21,685 nucleotides of DNA, taken from contig CAAGRM010000061.1 in NCBI GenBank assembly GCA_900772675.1, positions 1 to 21,685 on the forward strand. Reading direction: 5' to 3'. This document shows positions 1 to 8,473 of the stretch, piece by piece. Position numbers and translations under genes: made by a program. The notes under the pieces were generated by a model. The model searched no databases. It was not told the DNA's origin and worked only from the letters and a program-made list of their open reading frames with translations. Origin of the DNA: Lachnospiraceae bacterium (GTDB taxonomy: Bacteria; Bacillota; Clostridia; Lachnospirales; Lachnospiraceae). The first letter of the stretch is position 1. Each line of letters opens with the position of its first letter.

Positions 1-16
1 CCCGGCGCTTTTGTGT

Positions 17-2332
17 TTATTCTTCTATTTCCTGCAGACGCTCATCCAGTACCATAGTCTCACCCGCTTCCAGTTTTACCGTGCGGCGCACGCTGCCATA
101 CACGATTTCCCCTTCATACGCCTGATCTGCCGTCACCCGGCACTGCACCAGCCTTCCGTTTTTCCATGCAAGCGCAATTCCCGCATTTCCGACCAGCCGC
201 AGACCCTTTACCTCTCCCTGCTCCCACGCCTTTGGCAGCGCCGGAAGCAAAATGACCTCCTGTTCTCTGCTCTGCACCAGCATCTGCGCAATCGCCACGG
301 TCACGCCGAAGTTTCCGTCTATCTGGAACGGCGGGTGGCGGTCGAAAAGATTGGCATAGGTGGATTTTGCCAGCATCTGGCAAATGTTCTCCCACGCCTT
401 TTCACCATCCCACAGCTTCGCATAGAAATTGATGATCCATGCCCGGCTCCAGCCCGTATGGCCGCCACCGTTTGCAAGGCGTACACGCAGGGTTTCCGCA
501 GCCGCGGCGGCAAGCTCTGGTGTTTTGTCCATCGAGATCTGATCGGACGGATACAGACCGTACAGCTGCGACACATGGCGGTGTCCCGGCTCTGCTTCCT
601 CGTATTCCTCCATCCATTCCATGACTCTTCCTGTAGAATCGATCCGGATCGGCGGCAGCTTTTCGAGCGCTGCATTGATTTCCTTCTGTAATTTCCGCAT
701 ATCCGAAACGTCTGGAATTTCTGCCTCATCCACAGCATCCCCGAGAATCTCTGCCGCTTTTTTGCAGCCGGTAAACAGCTCGCGCAGAATCTCCAGATCC
801 ATCGTTGCTCCCATGCAGCAGCAGCCCTGCTCACCATTTGGCAGAATGTAAACGTTTTCCGGCGACAGGGACGGGTTTGTTACAAGATAGCCGTCCTTCT
901 CCTCCAGAAAGTCCACGAAAAACAGCGCCGCCTCCGCCATCACCGGATAGGCCCATTTCAAAAATTCCAGATCCTGCGTATAGGAATAATGCATCCACAG
1001 ATGCGTGCAGAGCCAGGCAGCTCCCATGGTCCAGATCGTCGCCGGAATCCAGTTGTCCTGCGGCGCACAGTCTCCGTAAAGATCGGTATTGTGATGCGCC
1101 ATAAAGCCGCGGCATCCGTACATCCGGCGCGCAATACTCCGCCCGTGCTCCCTCATCCGCCCGATCAGATCAAAGAGCGCCGTGTGGCATTCCGGCAGTG
1201 CGCAGACCTCTGCCGGCCAGTAGTTCATTTCGGTATTGATATTGATTGTATATTTGCTGTCCCACGGCGCCATGAAATCCTTGTTCCAGATGCCCTGCAG
1301 TGTTGCCGGAAGATCCCCCGGGCGGCTGCACCCGATCAGCAGATACCGTCCGTAATCAAACAGCAGCTTTGCAAGCCCTTCGTCCGTACCGCCGCTGATG
1401 ATCCTCTGCAGACGCTCGTCGGTCGGAAGCGCGGCATTTTCCTCCTTTTCCGGCAGAGATAATGCCAAACGGTCGTAAAATTCCCGGTAATCCTTCTCAT
1501 GCTCCGCCAGCAGCTCGCCGTACTCCCGTGCCATCGCACGCTCCAGCTTTTCGGTAATTTTTTCTACCAGCACATCCTGCACGCGTGGTTCCCACGAGGC
1601 AACGTCCGCAGACGCGTAACGGAAAGTGCTGTCCGCTCCAAAATAAAGCACGGCCTCATCTGCTCCCTCTACAACCAGGGTATGGCCCATCGTATACACG
1701 CGTCCGCCCTTTGCTTTTGCAGACAGGCACATGGCAAATTCCAGGGCGTTTTTTCCGAGGTTTCCGCTCAGGTAAATCGTGTGATCGTTGACCTTTCCTG
1801 TGCGGTCAAAGTATTTTGCACGGTTCAGCATCACTTCAACCGACACTTTTCCTTTCGGCGCCCGAAGATGCAGAACCATACAGTCCGCCGGTCTGGAGAT
1901 AAAGCAGGTCCGTTCAAACGTTTCTTTTTCCGCATTCTCATACTGCACACGGCACATTGCGCGGTTCAGGTCGAGTTCGCGGCGGTACGCGGTGCATTCC
2001 TCCGGGGACGGATCGTTTCCGTATTTCATTTCAATATCACCGAGCGTCTGATAGCCTCTCTGTCCATCCGGTCCCGAGATAAATGCCAGTCGGATGAGGT
2101 GCTCTGCCTCCGAAATCCGTCCCTCACGGATCAGCTGACGCAGCTTTGGCAGGTTTTCTTTTGCATCCGGGTTCAGGCGGTCTTCCCATCCGCCGTACCA
2201 GATCGTCTCCTCATTGACCTGAATCCGTTCCTCGCGCAGATTTCCGGATACCATTCCGCCAAGCCGTCCGTTGCCGAGCGGCAGTGCTTCCTCCCATACC
2301 TCAGCCGGTTTTGTATACCATAATGTACTCAT
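17..2332 (-). CDS. GH95 family glycoside hydrolase (alpha-L-fucosidase type)
   Basis: The protein has 771 residues, normal for glycoside hydrolase family 95, whose best-known members are inverting 1,2-alpha-L-fucosidases; some act on alpha-L-galactosides. Visible motifs include the N-terminal LPLGNGRLGGMV (17-28) and NEETIW (40-45), and NINTEMNYWPAE (364-375). The pair N364/N366 matches the base-assisting asparagines of the bifidobacterial enzyme, E492 in SPEN matches the general acid, and D672 in IDGNFG matches the third catalytic residue. There is no signal peptide or membrane segment, so it probably acts in the cytoplasm on imported oligosaccharides. The start is set by TGGAGG about 8 bases before the ATG. 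It is monocistronic with its own promoter, and no sugar transporter or other glycosidase adjoins it. Family assignment is firm; substrate is inferred. Confidence 0.93.
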   Translation of the reverse strand: MSTLWYTKPAEVWEEALPLGNGRLGGMVSGNLREERIQVNEETIWYGGWEDRLNPDAKENLPKLRQLIREGRISEAEHLIRLAFISGPDGQRGYQTLGDIEMKYGNDPSPEECTAYRRELDLNRAMCRVQYENAEKETFERTCFISRPADCMVLHLRAPKGKVSVEVMLNRAKYFDRTGKVNDHTIYLSGNLGKNALEFAMCLSAKAKGGRVYTMGHTLVVEGADEAVLYFGADSTFRYASADVASWEPRVQDVLVEKITEKLERAMAREYGELLAEHEKDYREFYDRLALSLPEKEENAALPTDERLQRIISGGTDEGLAKLLFDYGRYLLIGCSRPGDLPATLQGIWNKDFMAPWDSKYTININTEMNYWPAEVCALPECHTALFDLIGRMREHGRSIARRMYGCRGFMAHHNTDLYGDCAPQDNWIPATIWTMGAAWLCTHLWMHYSYTQDLEFLKWAYPVMAEAALFFVDFLEEKDGYLVTNPSLSPENVYILPNGEQGCCCMGATMDLEILRELFTGCKKAAEILGDAVDEAEIPDVSDMRKLQKEINAALEKLPPIRIDSTGRVMEWMEEYEEAEPGHRHVSQLYGLYPSDQISMDKTPELAAAAAETLRVRLANGGGHTGWSRAWIINFYAKLWDGEKAWENICQMLAKSTYANLFDRHPPFQIDGNFGVTVAIAQMLVQSREQEVILLPALPKAWEQGEVKGLRLVGNAGIALAWKNGRLVQCRVTADQAYEGEIVYGSVRRTVKLEAGETMVLDERLQEIEE

Positions 2333-2363
2333 TTTTCATTCCTCCAGGAAATTTGTTGTCCCT

Positions 2364-2393
2364 ATTGTATCGTCAGCACACCCATCCCGGCAA
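2364..2393 (-). promoter_or_regulatory. Putative sigma-A promoter of the GH95 gene
   Basis: Read on the minus strand, TTGCCG (2388-2393) and TACAAT (2364-2369) are separated by 18 bases and lie about 30 bases before the GH95 start. The -10 is good and the -35 moderate. Confidence 0.45.
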
Positions 2394-2401
2394 GTCAGGT
2401 A

Positions 2402-2471
2402 TTGCGCTTCTTTCCTTTCTTACGCTTCTTTCCCTGATTACTCTTTTTTCCCTTGGTTACTCTTTTCACGG
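2402..2471. repeat. Phased ~18-base imperfect direct repeat, four copies
   Basis: On the plus strand, units beginning TTGCGCTTCTTTCC, TTACGCTTCTTTCCC, TTACTCTTTTTTCCC and TTACTCTTTTCACGG start at 2402, 2420, 2438 and 2457, a period of 18, 18 and 19 bases. The array lies between the terminator of the upstream gene and the -35 box of the GH95 gene. Its function is unknown; it could be a multi-site operator or simple pyrimidine-rich sequence drift. Confidence 0.5.
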
Positions 2472-2481
2472 TTTGCTCCGC

Positions 2482-2533
2482 AAAAAAAACAAAACCTCCC
2501 GCCGGAATCCTTTTGGTGGTTTCCCGGCGGGAG
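2482..2533 (-). terminator. Intrinsic terminator after the AbiEi-like gene
   Basis: A perfect 10-bp GC-rich stem (arms 2496-2505 and 2524-2533, CTCCCGCCGG) is followed on the minus strand by GTTTTGTTTTTTTT. It sits 28 bases after the stop codon of the gene ending at 2561. Confidence 0.9.
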
Positions 2534-2560
2534 CCTCTTTGCGGTTTCGTATCCTTTTTC

Positions 2561-3166
2561 TTATTCCCGGTACTCTTCCTCAATATTTTTTACAGCGCGA
2601 AGCTTGTTCGCATAGGCAAGGATTTCTTCCTTCGGATAATTCTGTTTCCGACACCAGGTTAAAATTTCTTCTTTTACCTCTTCCGGCATTTTGTTGTTCA
2701 TGCGGAGACAGTCGCAGAAGGTTCTTTTTGGTGCATAATAGCGGTAAGATCCGAACTCTGTTTCTTTCTCACAGATTTCGCCCGGAAGACCTGCATTCTG
2801 GAAATAAAAACGTCTGATTTCAAAGTTTTCCAGCTCCATCTTCTTCCGGTCTGTGCGGGACGTGGCAACCGCAATAGTTTCCGGCTCTTTTTCCAGCATT
2901 CCGGCAAGCCATGCGGCGCTGTCCATACAGATCACCGCGCGCGGGTTTACCTTTGCAATTTCTATATATTGATAGTCTTTTGGCTTTTCATAGCCGCACT
3001 CTTTGCACCAATACCATCCGCGTGCAAAACGTTCAAGACTTCCTTCCTCTTCCATTTCTGCAAGCTGCAGTACGGTCACCTGATGATCGCGGAGGTCTGA
3101 AAAGCTCATATAGCCATGATGTTGTTTAAATAAAGTCGTAATCTTCTGGTATGTTTTAAAAAGCAT
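2561..3166 (-). CDS. AbiEi-family antitoxin-like transcriptional regulator, orphan
   Basis: A 201-residue protein resembling the AbiEi antitoxin family of type IV toxin-antitoxin systems: an N-terminal winged-helix-like segment (about 1-50, with YMSFSDLRDHQVTVLQLAEMEEEGSLERFARGWY split over 19-52), then a mixed domain containing the typical phrase on aversion-free promoter classes replaced here by DSAAWLAGML (81-90) and APKRTFCDCLR (about 130-140). Members bind their own promoter and neutralise an AbiEii nucleotidyltransferase toxin. No AbiEii gene follows: the stop codon is succeeded by a strong terminator, and a promoter lies directly upstream, so the gene is a single-gene unit. It may act as a solitary regulator. 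The start is supported by AAAGGGG about 9 bases before the ATG. Family call is moderately firm; role is inferred. Confidence 0.75.
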   Translation of the reverse strand: MLFKTYQKITTLFKQHHGYMSFSDLRDHQVTVLQLAEMEEEGSLERFARGWYWCKECGYEKPKDYQYIEIAKVNPRAVICMDSAAWLAGMLEKEPETIAVATSRTDRKKMELENFEIRRFYFQNAGLPGEICEKETEFGSYRYYAPKRTFCDCLRMNNKMPEEVKEEILTWCRKQNYPKEEILAYANKLRAVKNIEEEYRE

Positions 3167-3225
3167 ATCTTTTTTCCCCTTTCAGGATGTGTAACATCGT
3201 TTTTCATCTATAGGCGTTTGCACAT

Positions 3226-3254
3226 ATAATATTCCAATTTTCATCGAATGGCAA
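3226..3254 (-). promoter_or_regulatory. Sigma-A promoter of the AbiEi-like gene
   Basis: Minus-strand TTGCCA (3249-3254), 17-base spacer, TATTAT (3226-3231). The predicted transcript starts near 3219, about 50 bases before the start codon. Confidence 0.7.
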
Positions 3255-3308
3255 GCCTTAATTTCCTAAAGATTGTTTTTTCTCTGTATTTTTGTCATTC
3301 CTGCAAAA

Positions 3309-3364
3309 GAAGAGAGAAGAGACCGGATTTTTCACTATGAAAACCCGGTCTCTTCTCTCTTTTT
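3309..3364. terminator. Strong bidirectional terminator hairpin
   Basis: Perfect 16-bp arms at 3311-3326 and 3345-3360 (AGAGAGAAGAGACCGG and its complement), with extra TTTTCA/TGAAAA pairing inside the loop. Plus-strand exit is TTTTTT; minus-strand exit is TCTTCTTTTGC. It would end transcription of the aminotransferase gene about 80 bases after its stop. Confidence 0.85.
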
Positions 3365-3444
3365 TAGGTACTGTTTCTTTCTCTGTACGGTCTCTGTAAC
3401 CATTCAGAGTCTCTTTTCATGCCGTGCCGCATCCGGCCGGCTTT

Positions 3445-4533
3445 TTATTCCTTTGCTGTTTCCAGAATCTCTTTCAGGTACTGAAGAAACAGCTGACATT
3501 CTTCCATCGTTCCCACGCTCACACGGCTCATCTCAAAGGCACCGATACGGATGCCCTTTTCCATCAGCTGTTCCTGAATCCAGGCAGGATCTTTTCCGGT
3601 ATCGAAGTAGATGAAATTCGACTGGGACGGATAAACCCTGCAGCCAAGCGCTGCCATCTCTTTTTCCAGATATTCTCTTCCCTCCACGATTTTGGCTTTC
3701 TGCGCCTGATAATATTCCTGGTCTGCCAGGCCTGCCACTGCCGCTTTCTGTGCACAGACATTCAGGTTCCAGGAAGCGGAACATTTCCGCATGATTCCAA
3801 TCAGCTCTTCGGAGCCCAGCGCATAGCCGACACGAAGGCCTGCCATCGCATAATATTTGGAAAAGGTGCGGAGAACCAGAATCGGTTTTTCCGGATGCGC
3901 CTTCATATAATCAACCATACTGCAGCAGTCCGGCTCGGTGGCAAATTCCATGTATGCCTCATCCATCACCAGCAGCACGTCCTCCGGAAGGGCATCTGCA
4001 AATGCTTCCAGCTCCCCGATTGGCACATACGTTCCGGTCGGGTTATTCGGATTGCAGATCACCACGATTTTTATTTTTTCACCGATTTTTTCTTTCATGG
4101 CAGGAAGATTAAATTTCTGCTCTTCGGTTACCGGTACGGAGACCGGCACACCGCCATTTAAATACGCCATGTCGGCAAATGCCCCGTAGGTCGGCGCGGA
4201 AAACAGCACCTCATCTCCATCGTCCAGAAAGGTCAGTCCGATCATATCGATCATCGCACTCGATCCGGCTCCGGTCAGTACATTTTCTGCTTTTAATCCG
4301 TACTGCTCCGCTACCTTCTGTTTCAGCAGTACTGCCGCAAAGTCAGGATAAAAATGGCTTCCCGCCATGGAGTCCTCCAGTGCTGCCACTGCCTTCGGTG
4401 ACATTCCGTAATTGTTTTCGTTTAATCCCATATGGATCAGTTTTGAGGTGTCCTTCGCAAATGCCTTCTGGCGTTTGCTCGGCGGCATACTCTGTAATGC
4501 GTGGCTGATGATTTTATTTACTTCCATATTCAT
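3445..4533 (-). CDS. Class I/II aminotransferase, HisC-like
   Basis: A 362-residue PLP-dependent fold-type I aminotransferase of the histidinol-phosphate aminotransferase family. Visible landmarks are LNENNYGMSPKA (37-48), NPNNPTG (161-167), the PLP-ring aspartate D191 in DEAYMEF, the Schiff-base lysine K226 in TFSKYYAMAGLRVGY, and R234. Length is normal. No other histidine-biosynthesis gene is visible, so the real substrate may be another amino acid or amino-phosphate; hisC is not assigned. AGGAGG lies 4 bases before the first ATG and 10 before a second in-frame ATG at 4527, so the true start could be two codons later. It lies downstream of the opp operon on the same strand, separated by a possible hairpin. 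Confidence 0.9.
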   Translation of the reverse strand: MNMEVNKIISHALQSMPPSKRQKAFAKDTSKLIHMGLNENNYGMSPKAVAALEDSMAGSHFYPDFAAVLLKQKVAEQYGLKAENVLTGAGSSAMIDMIGLTFLDDGDEVLFSAPTYGAFADMAYLNGGVPVSVPVTEEQKFNLPAMKEKIGEKIKIVVICNPNNPTGTYVPIGELEAFADALPEDVLLVMDEAYMEFATEPDCCSMVDYMKAHPEKPILVLRTFSKYYAMAGLRVGYALGSEELIGIMRKCSASWNLNVCAQKAAVAGLADQEYYQAQKAKIVEGREYLEKEMAALGCRVYPSQSNFIYFDTGKDPAWIQEQLMEKGIRIGAFEMSRVSVGTMEECQLFLQYLKEILETAKE

Positions 4534-4588
4534 TTCCTCCTGTTTTCACGGCTTCTATTGTTTTTTTTCCGGAAAATTACCGTTTTAC

Positions 4589-4627
4589 GGCTCCCCTCGA
4601 AACAGCTGCTAAGCCATCTGCGGAGCC
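4589..4627 (-). terminator. Possible terminator hairpin after oppA
   Basis: GGCTCC (4589-4594) pairs with GGAGCC (4622-4627), with further partial pairing inside. The minus-strand exit is only GTAAAACGG, so termination would be weak and read-through into the aminotransferase is possible. Confidence 0.3.
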
Positions 4628-4649
4628 TTCCCGTTTTCCGATTTTTTGC

Positions 4650-6314
4650 TTAAGACTCAGAAGAGCTGTCTCCTAATACCAGATATTTGGTACGGATCAT
4701 GTTTCTGGACGGGTCAATCTCAAAGTTTGTGATGTCGGTGCTTACCAGATAAATATTGGAAGAGTTCAGTACCGGTACGCCGAAGCAGTAGTCGTTTACC
4801 AGTACGCTCTCAGCCTGGTGCAGCAGCTCAAATCTGGCGGTCGGATCGCTTTCCTCATTCGACTGTGCCATCAGTTCGTCATACTCCGGGCAATTGGTCT
4901 TGTTATCGTTGTAGCTGTCGTTGGAACGGTACATGGAAAGGAAGGTGAACGGATCGGTAAAGTCTGCAGTCCATCTCATGCGGGCAAGCTGGAAATCACC
5001 GGATCTTCTCTCTGCTACCTGTACCTGCTGCTCCTCTGCCTGAAGCTCCACCTCGATGCCAAGGTTTGTTTTCCACTGTGCCTGCAGGGCCTGTGCCATA
5101 TCGCTGTCGAGCTGGAGGCTCGGGTATTTGTAGGTGATGGCCGGGAAGCCTTCTCCATCCGGGTAACCGGCCTCTGCCAGAAGCTCTTTTGCCTTGTCCG
5201 GATCAAAGCCGATCGGATCTTCCTCTACTTCCTCTGCCCAGTCCTTGCCGCTTGCGGAGGATTTCAGATGTTTTGCTACGAAGAAATCACTTGCCTCATA
5301 AGAGGAACCGCACGCGGAAGCTACCTCATCGCGGTTGACTGCCATAGAGAACGCCTGGCGGACGCGGACATCGTCAAAAGGTGCTTCATTTACATTGAAC
5401 AGTACATAATAACTAGTCTGAGATGGAGAAGTAATCAGCTCATCGCTGTCTTTATACTCGTCCATAACGGTATAATCTGCTGAGATAAAGTTCAGCTCAC
5501 CGGATTTATACGCATTGATGATGGACTGTGTATCGTCCATAACCATCTTTTTGATCGTATCGGTTTTGATCCGGTCTGCCTGAACGTAATTTTCATTTTT
5601 CTTATAAACGCTGTACTGGTTCGGTACATACTCTGCGAGGTAGTACGGTCCGCAGCTTACCAGCGCATCCATGTCATTTCCCATTGCCCAGTCGCCGTTG
5701 GTCTCGGTCTGAAGCTCACGATGCGTCGGCATATAAACCGGAAGTACAAAGAGCTGTTCGAAGTAAGCGCACGGCTCCTTTAAGTTGAACACAATGGTCT
5801 TGTCATCGCTGGTGTCTACGCCAAGACCGCTCTCATCGCCGGTTCCGTTGTACATTTCCTCAGCTCCCGCAATCGGGTAAAGCATTGAGGAATAACCACT
5901 CTTGCAGTTCGGATCCAGTGCGCGGACAATGGTATTTTTGAAATCGGCACTTGTCACATCGTCTCCGTTGCTCCATTTTGCATCGCTGCGGAGGTGTACG
6001 GTGTACTGTGTCATATCGTCATTGACATCAACACTTTCTGCCAGAATATAATCCCAGGAACCGTCCTCTTTCATTTCCATGATCGGCGCCATACACACAT
6101 CATCGTAGGACCACCACCATAAACCGCTCTCTCCTGCACTGTCCAGGCTTCCGGCCTCGGTATACATCGTTGTTACAATCATATCGGAAGTACTGCCGCT
6201 TTTGCCTCCTCCGGAAGAGCTGCTGCTTCCTCCGCTGCTTCCGCATCCGGCAAGGGATCCTGCCAGAAGAACAGCCGCTGCCAGTGTCGCTGTTGTTTTC
6301 CATAATTTTCTCAT
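4650..6314 (-). CDS. oppA: Oligopeptide ABC transporter substrate-binding lipoprotein
   Basis: A 554-residue SBP family 5 extracellular solute receptor that captures oligopeptides for the OppBCDF permease. A lipoprotein signal peptide is plain: charged n-region MRKLWK, hydrophobic stretch, lipobox LAGC with the lipidated cysteine at position 24, then a serine/glycine-rich linker (25-42). The mature part has family phrases such as YTVHLRSDAKWSNGD and DVRVRQAFSMAVNRDEV. A longer frame opens upstream, but the start at 6314 is chosen because AAAAGGAGGAGAACATT precedes the ATG and the signal peptide begins there. Unusually, it is the last gene of the operon, separated from oppF by 92 bases containing a hairpin, which could set its expression apart from the permease genes. 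Peptide length and ligand specificity cannot be read from sequence. Confidence 0.92.
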   Translation of the reverse strand: MRKLWKTTATLAAAVLLAGSLAGCGSSGGSSSSSGGGKSGSTSDMIVTTMYTEAGSLDSAGESGLWWWSYDDVCMAPIMEMKEDGSWDYILAESVDVNDDMTQYTVHLRSDAKWSNGDDVTSADFKNTIVRALDPNCKSGYSSMLYPIAGAEEMYNGTGDESGLGVDTSDDKTIVFNLKEPCAYFEQLFVLPVYMPTHRELQTETNGDWAMGNDMDALVSCGPYYLAEYVPNQYSVYKKNENYVQADRIKTDTIKKMVMDDTQSIINAYKSGELNFISADYTVMDEYKDSDELITSPSQTSYYVLFNVNEAPFDDVRVRQAFSMAVNRDEVASACGSSYEASDFFVAKHLKSSASGKDWAEEVEEDPIGFDPDKAKELLAEAGYPDGEGFPAITYKYPSLQLDSDMAQALQAQWKTNLGIEVELQAEEQQVQVAERRSGDFQLARMRWTADFTDPFTFLSMYRSNDSYNDNKTNCPEYDELMAQSNEESDPTARFELLHQAESVLVNDYCFGVPVLNSSNIYLVSTDITNFEIDPSRNMIRTKYLVLGDSSSES

Positions 6315-6359
6315 AATGTTCTCCTCCTTTTGCTGCTGATGCTTGTTTGAAACACAGCT

Positions 6360-6399
6360 CCGGTCCTTGGAACTTAAGTTCCCAACCCTGCCGCACCGG
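6360..6399 (-). promoter_or_regulatory. Intercistronic hairpin between oppF and oppA
   Basis: CCGG arms at 6360-6363 and 6396-6399 enclose the 14-base perfect palindrome GGAACTTAAGTTCC (6369-6382), with TTGG/CCAA flanks. There is no following T run, so it is more likely an mRNA stabiliser or processing site than a terminator. It precedes the oppA ribosome binding site by about 35 bases. Confidence 0.45.
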
Positions 6400-6406
6400 A
6401 ATGGTT

Positions 6407-7432
6407 CTATTTTGCTCCGGCCAACAGCGGTTCGATTGCCAGACCCTCCCTCTGTCTCAAATACCGCGGGGAATATAAGAAGCAAGCCACTTTCCTGCCC
6501 TCAACATCATACGTTGCCGGGCGGGCCTGGCTGCATTCTTCCATAGCGTAGGGGCACCTCGTGTGGAACGGGCATCCTTTCGGCGGATGGATCGGACTTG
6601 GAATTTCGCCTTCCAGTAAAATTCGTTTTCTGCTTCTGGCAGTCTTCGGGTCCGGAATCGGCTCTGCGGAAAGCAGTGCCTTCGAATATGGGTGAAGCGG
6701 ACGGCGGTAAACATCATTGGATTCTCCGATCTCTACCATGTGTCCCAGATACATGACACCGATCCGGTGGCTGATATGCTTTACCATGCCAAGATCGTGT
6801 GCGATAAAGAGATAGCTGATGCCCTCTTTTTTCTGAATATCCTCCAAAAGGTTGATGACCTGTGCCTGGATGGAAACGTCGAGCGCCGAAATCGGTTCGT
6901 CGCAGACGATAAAGTCTGGTTCAAGTGCCAGCGTTCTCGCAATTCCGATTCGCTGTCTCTGGCCGCCGGAAAATTCATGCGGATATCTCCGGATGTGGTC
7001 CGGTTTCAATCCAACCGTTTCCAACAGCTCCTGCACGCGTTCTTTTCGCTTTTTTTCATCGTACATGTGATGAATCACCATCGGCTCCTCAATAATCTCA
7101 CCGACGGTAAAACGGGGATTTAAGGATGCATATGGATCCTGGAAGATCATTTGCAGCTTCTGCCGGTAGGGAAGCATCTTTTTCCGGGAAAGCCTGGAAA
7201 TATCTTCTCCCTCAAAAACGATTTCGCCCTTTGTCGGCTCATAGATCCGTAAAATCGTGCGGCCAAGTGTACTTTTTCCACAGCCGGATTCTCCGACCAG
7301 TCCGAAGGTTTCCCCTTTTTTTACCTCGAAGGAAATACCATCTACGGCGATGACCTTCTGTGCTCCCTTCATTCCTCTGTTCACATCAAAGTATTTACAC
7401 AGGTTTTTTACTTCCAGTACATTTTCACTCAT
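6407..7432 (-). CDS. oppF: Oligopeptide ABC transporter ATP-binding protein OppF
   Basis: A 341-residue ATPase, one of the two nucleotide-binding subunits powering peptide import. Walker A is GESGCGKST, the ABC signature is [11 protein letters not shown], Walker B is DFIVCDEP with SALD D-loop, and the switch histidine lies in IAHDLG. The C-terminal oligopeptide-type extension with [14 protein letters not shown] is present, as in the OppD/DppD family. The start at 7432 (MSENVLEV) has GGGGAGGAGG 9 bases upstream and overlaps the end of oppD by 8 bases, pointing to translational coupling; an upstream in-frame extension lacks this support. Fifth letter aside, the pair with the preceding gene is typical of Opp/Dpp operons. 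Confidence 0.95.
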   Translation of the reverse strand: MSENVLEVKNLCKYFDVNRGMKGAQKVIAVDGISFEVKKGETFGLVGESGCGKSTLGRTILRIYEPTKGEIVFEGEDISRLSRKKMLPYRQKLQMIFQDPYASLNPRFTVGEIIEEPMVIHHMYDEKKRKERVQELLETVGLKPDHIRRYPHEFSGGQRQRIGIARTLALEPDFIVCDEPISALDVSIQAQVINLLEDIQKKEGISYLFIAHDLGMVKHISHRIGVMYLGHMVEIGESNDVYRRPLHPYSKALLSAEPIPDPKTARSRKRILLEGEIPSPIHPPKGCPFHTRCPYAMEECSQARPATYDVEGRKVACFLYSPRYLRQREGLAIEPLLAGAK

Positions 7433-8468
7433 TGGCAGCCGCCTCCTCCCCGGAAACTGTGATTTTTGTTTCATCCATACATTCCAGCCAGCATCTGCAG
7501 CAGTGCGTCTCGCTGTAGGTTGTCACCGGAGAGGCCTGTACCTCACAGATCTTCATAGTGTAAGGACAGCGGCTCATAAATGCACAGCCCTTCGGAAGCT
7601 TTAAGAGGTCCGGCGGTGTTCCCGGAATCGGAACGAGCGGTTCGTCGTTATCCTTTGCCGAATTGTTGATACTGTTCAGAAGACCTTTCGTGTACGGATG
7701 ATGCGGTTCGTAGAAAATCTCATCGACGGTTCCCTCTTCTACGATCTGTCCGGCGTACATAATGGCAATCCGGTCGCACATAGAAGCGACAACGCCGAGG
7801 TCGTGGGTAATCATGATAACGGAGGTTCCTTTTTCCTTCGTCAGCTTTTTCAAAAGCTCCAGAATCTGTGCCTGTACGGTCACATCCAGTGCGGTTGTCG
7901 GCTCATCTGCGATAATCAGCTTCGGATCACACGCCAGCGCCGTCGCAATGATGATTCTCTGCCGCATACCACCGGAAAATTCAAATGGATACTGATCGAG
8001 TCGTTTTTCCGGACTTGGAATTCCGACCTGCCGCATCAGCTCAATGGCTTTCGCTTCCGCCTCTTTTTTGGAGCAATTCTGATGCTTTCGAATTCCCTCT
8101 GTCATCTGAATTCCGATTTTCAGGATCGGATTCAGAAATGTCATCGGATCCTGGAAAATCATGCCGATGCGGTTTCCGCGGATCTGCTGCATTTTCTTTT
8201 CATAAGCCCGTTTTTCTTTCCGGTCCTTCGTGTGCGGCGGAGAAATGTTTTCTCCGTCGAAAAGGATCTCTCCTTCTTCCACTCTGCCGTTCGATGCCAG
8301 AAGCCCCATCAGGGTCAGCATGCCGACACTTTTTCCGGAACCGGACTCGCCGACAATACCAAGTACCTCGCCCTCTTCCAGATGGTAGGAAACATCGCGG
8401 ACTGCGCTGACGGTTCCCTGCTGCGTTTCAAATTTTGTTGTGAGATGGCTGATTTCGAGTAAACTCAT
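7425..8468 (-). CDS. oppD: Oligopeptide ABC transporter ATP-binding protein OppD
   Basis: A 347-residue ATPase partner of OppF. Walker A GESGSGKS, signature [11 protein letters not shown], Walker B KLIIADEP followed by TALD, and ITHDLG are visible, with the C-terminal [15 protein letters not shown] cysteine motif of peptide importers. A GTG codon three codons upstream (8477) is possible, but GGGGGTGA sits 5 bases before the ATG at 8468, giving MSLLEISHL. It begins 5 bases after the oppC stop codon, so translation is likely coupled. Confidence 0.95.
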   Translation of the reverse strand: MSLLEISHLTTKFETQQGTVSAVRDVSYHLEEGEVLGIVGESGSGKSVGMLTLMGLLASNGRVEEGEILFDGENISPPHTKDRKEKRAYEKKMQQIRGNRIGMIFQDPMTFLNPILKIGIQMTEGIRKHQNCSKKEAEAKAIELMRQVGIPSPEKRLDQYPFEFSGGMRQRIIIATALACDPKLIIADEPTTALDVTVQAQILELLKKLTKEKGTSVIMITHDLGVVASMCDRIAIMYAGQIVEEGTVDEIFYEPHHPYTKGLLNSINNSAKDNDEPLVPIPGTPPDLLKLPKGCAFMSRCPYTMKICEVQASPVTTYSETHCCRCWLECMDETKITVSGEEAAANE

Positions 8469-8473
8469 ACGCT

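Noticed and set aside
1499..2323. A 274-codon plus-strand frame opposite the GH95 gene
   Set aside because: It is antisense to an intact enzyme with catalytic residues in place and has no homology-like motif.
2395..2583. A 62-codon minus-strand lysine-rich frame
   Set aside because: It runs through the terminator and the phased repeat and reflects purine-rich sequence, with no ribosome binding site.
3445..4533. Naming the aminotransferase hisC
   Set aside because: No other histidine-pathway genes are visible, and HisC-like enzymes have several substrates.
6315..6485. Upstream extension of the oppA frame by 57 codons
   Set aside because: It would place the lipoprotein signal peptide internally; the ATG at 6314 has an excellent ribosome binding site.
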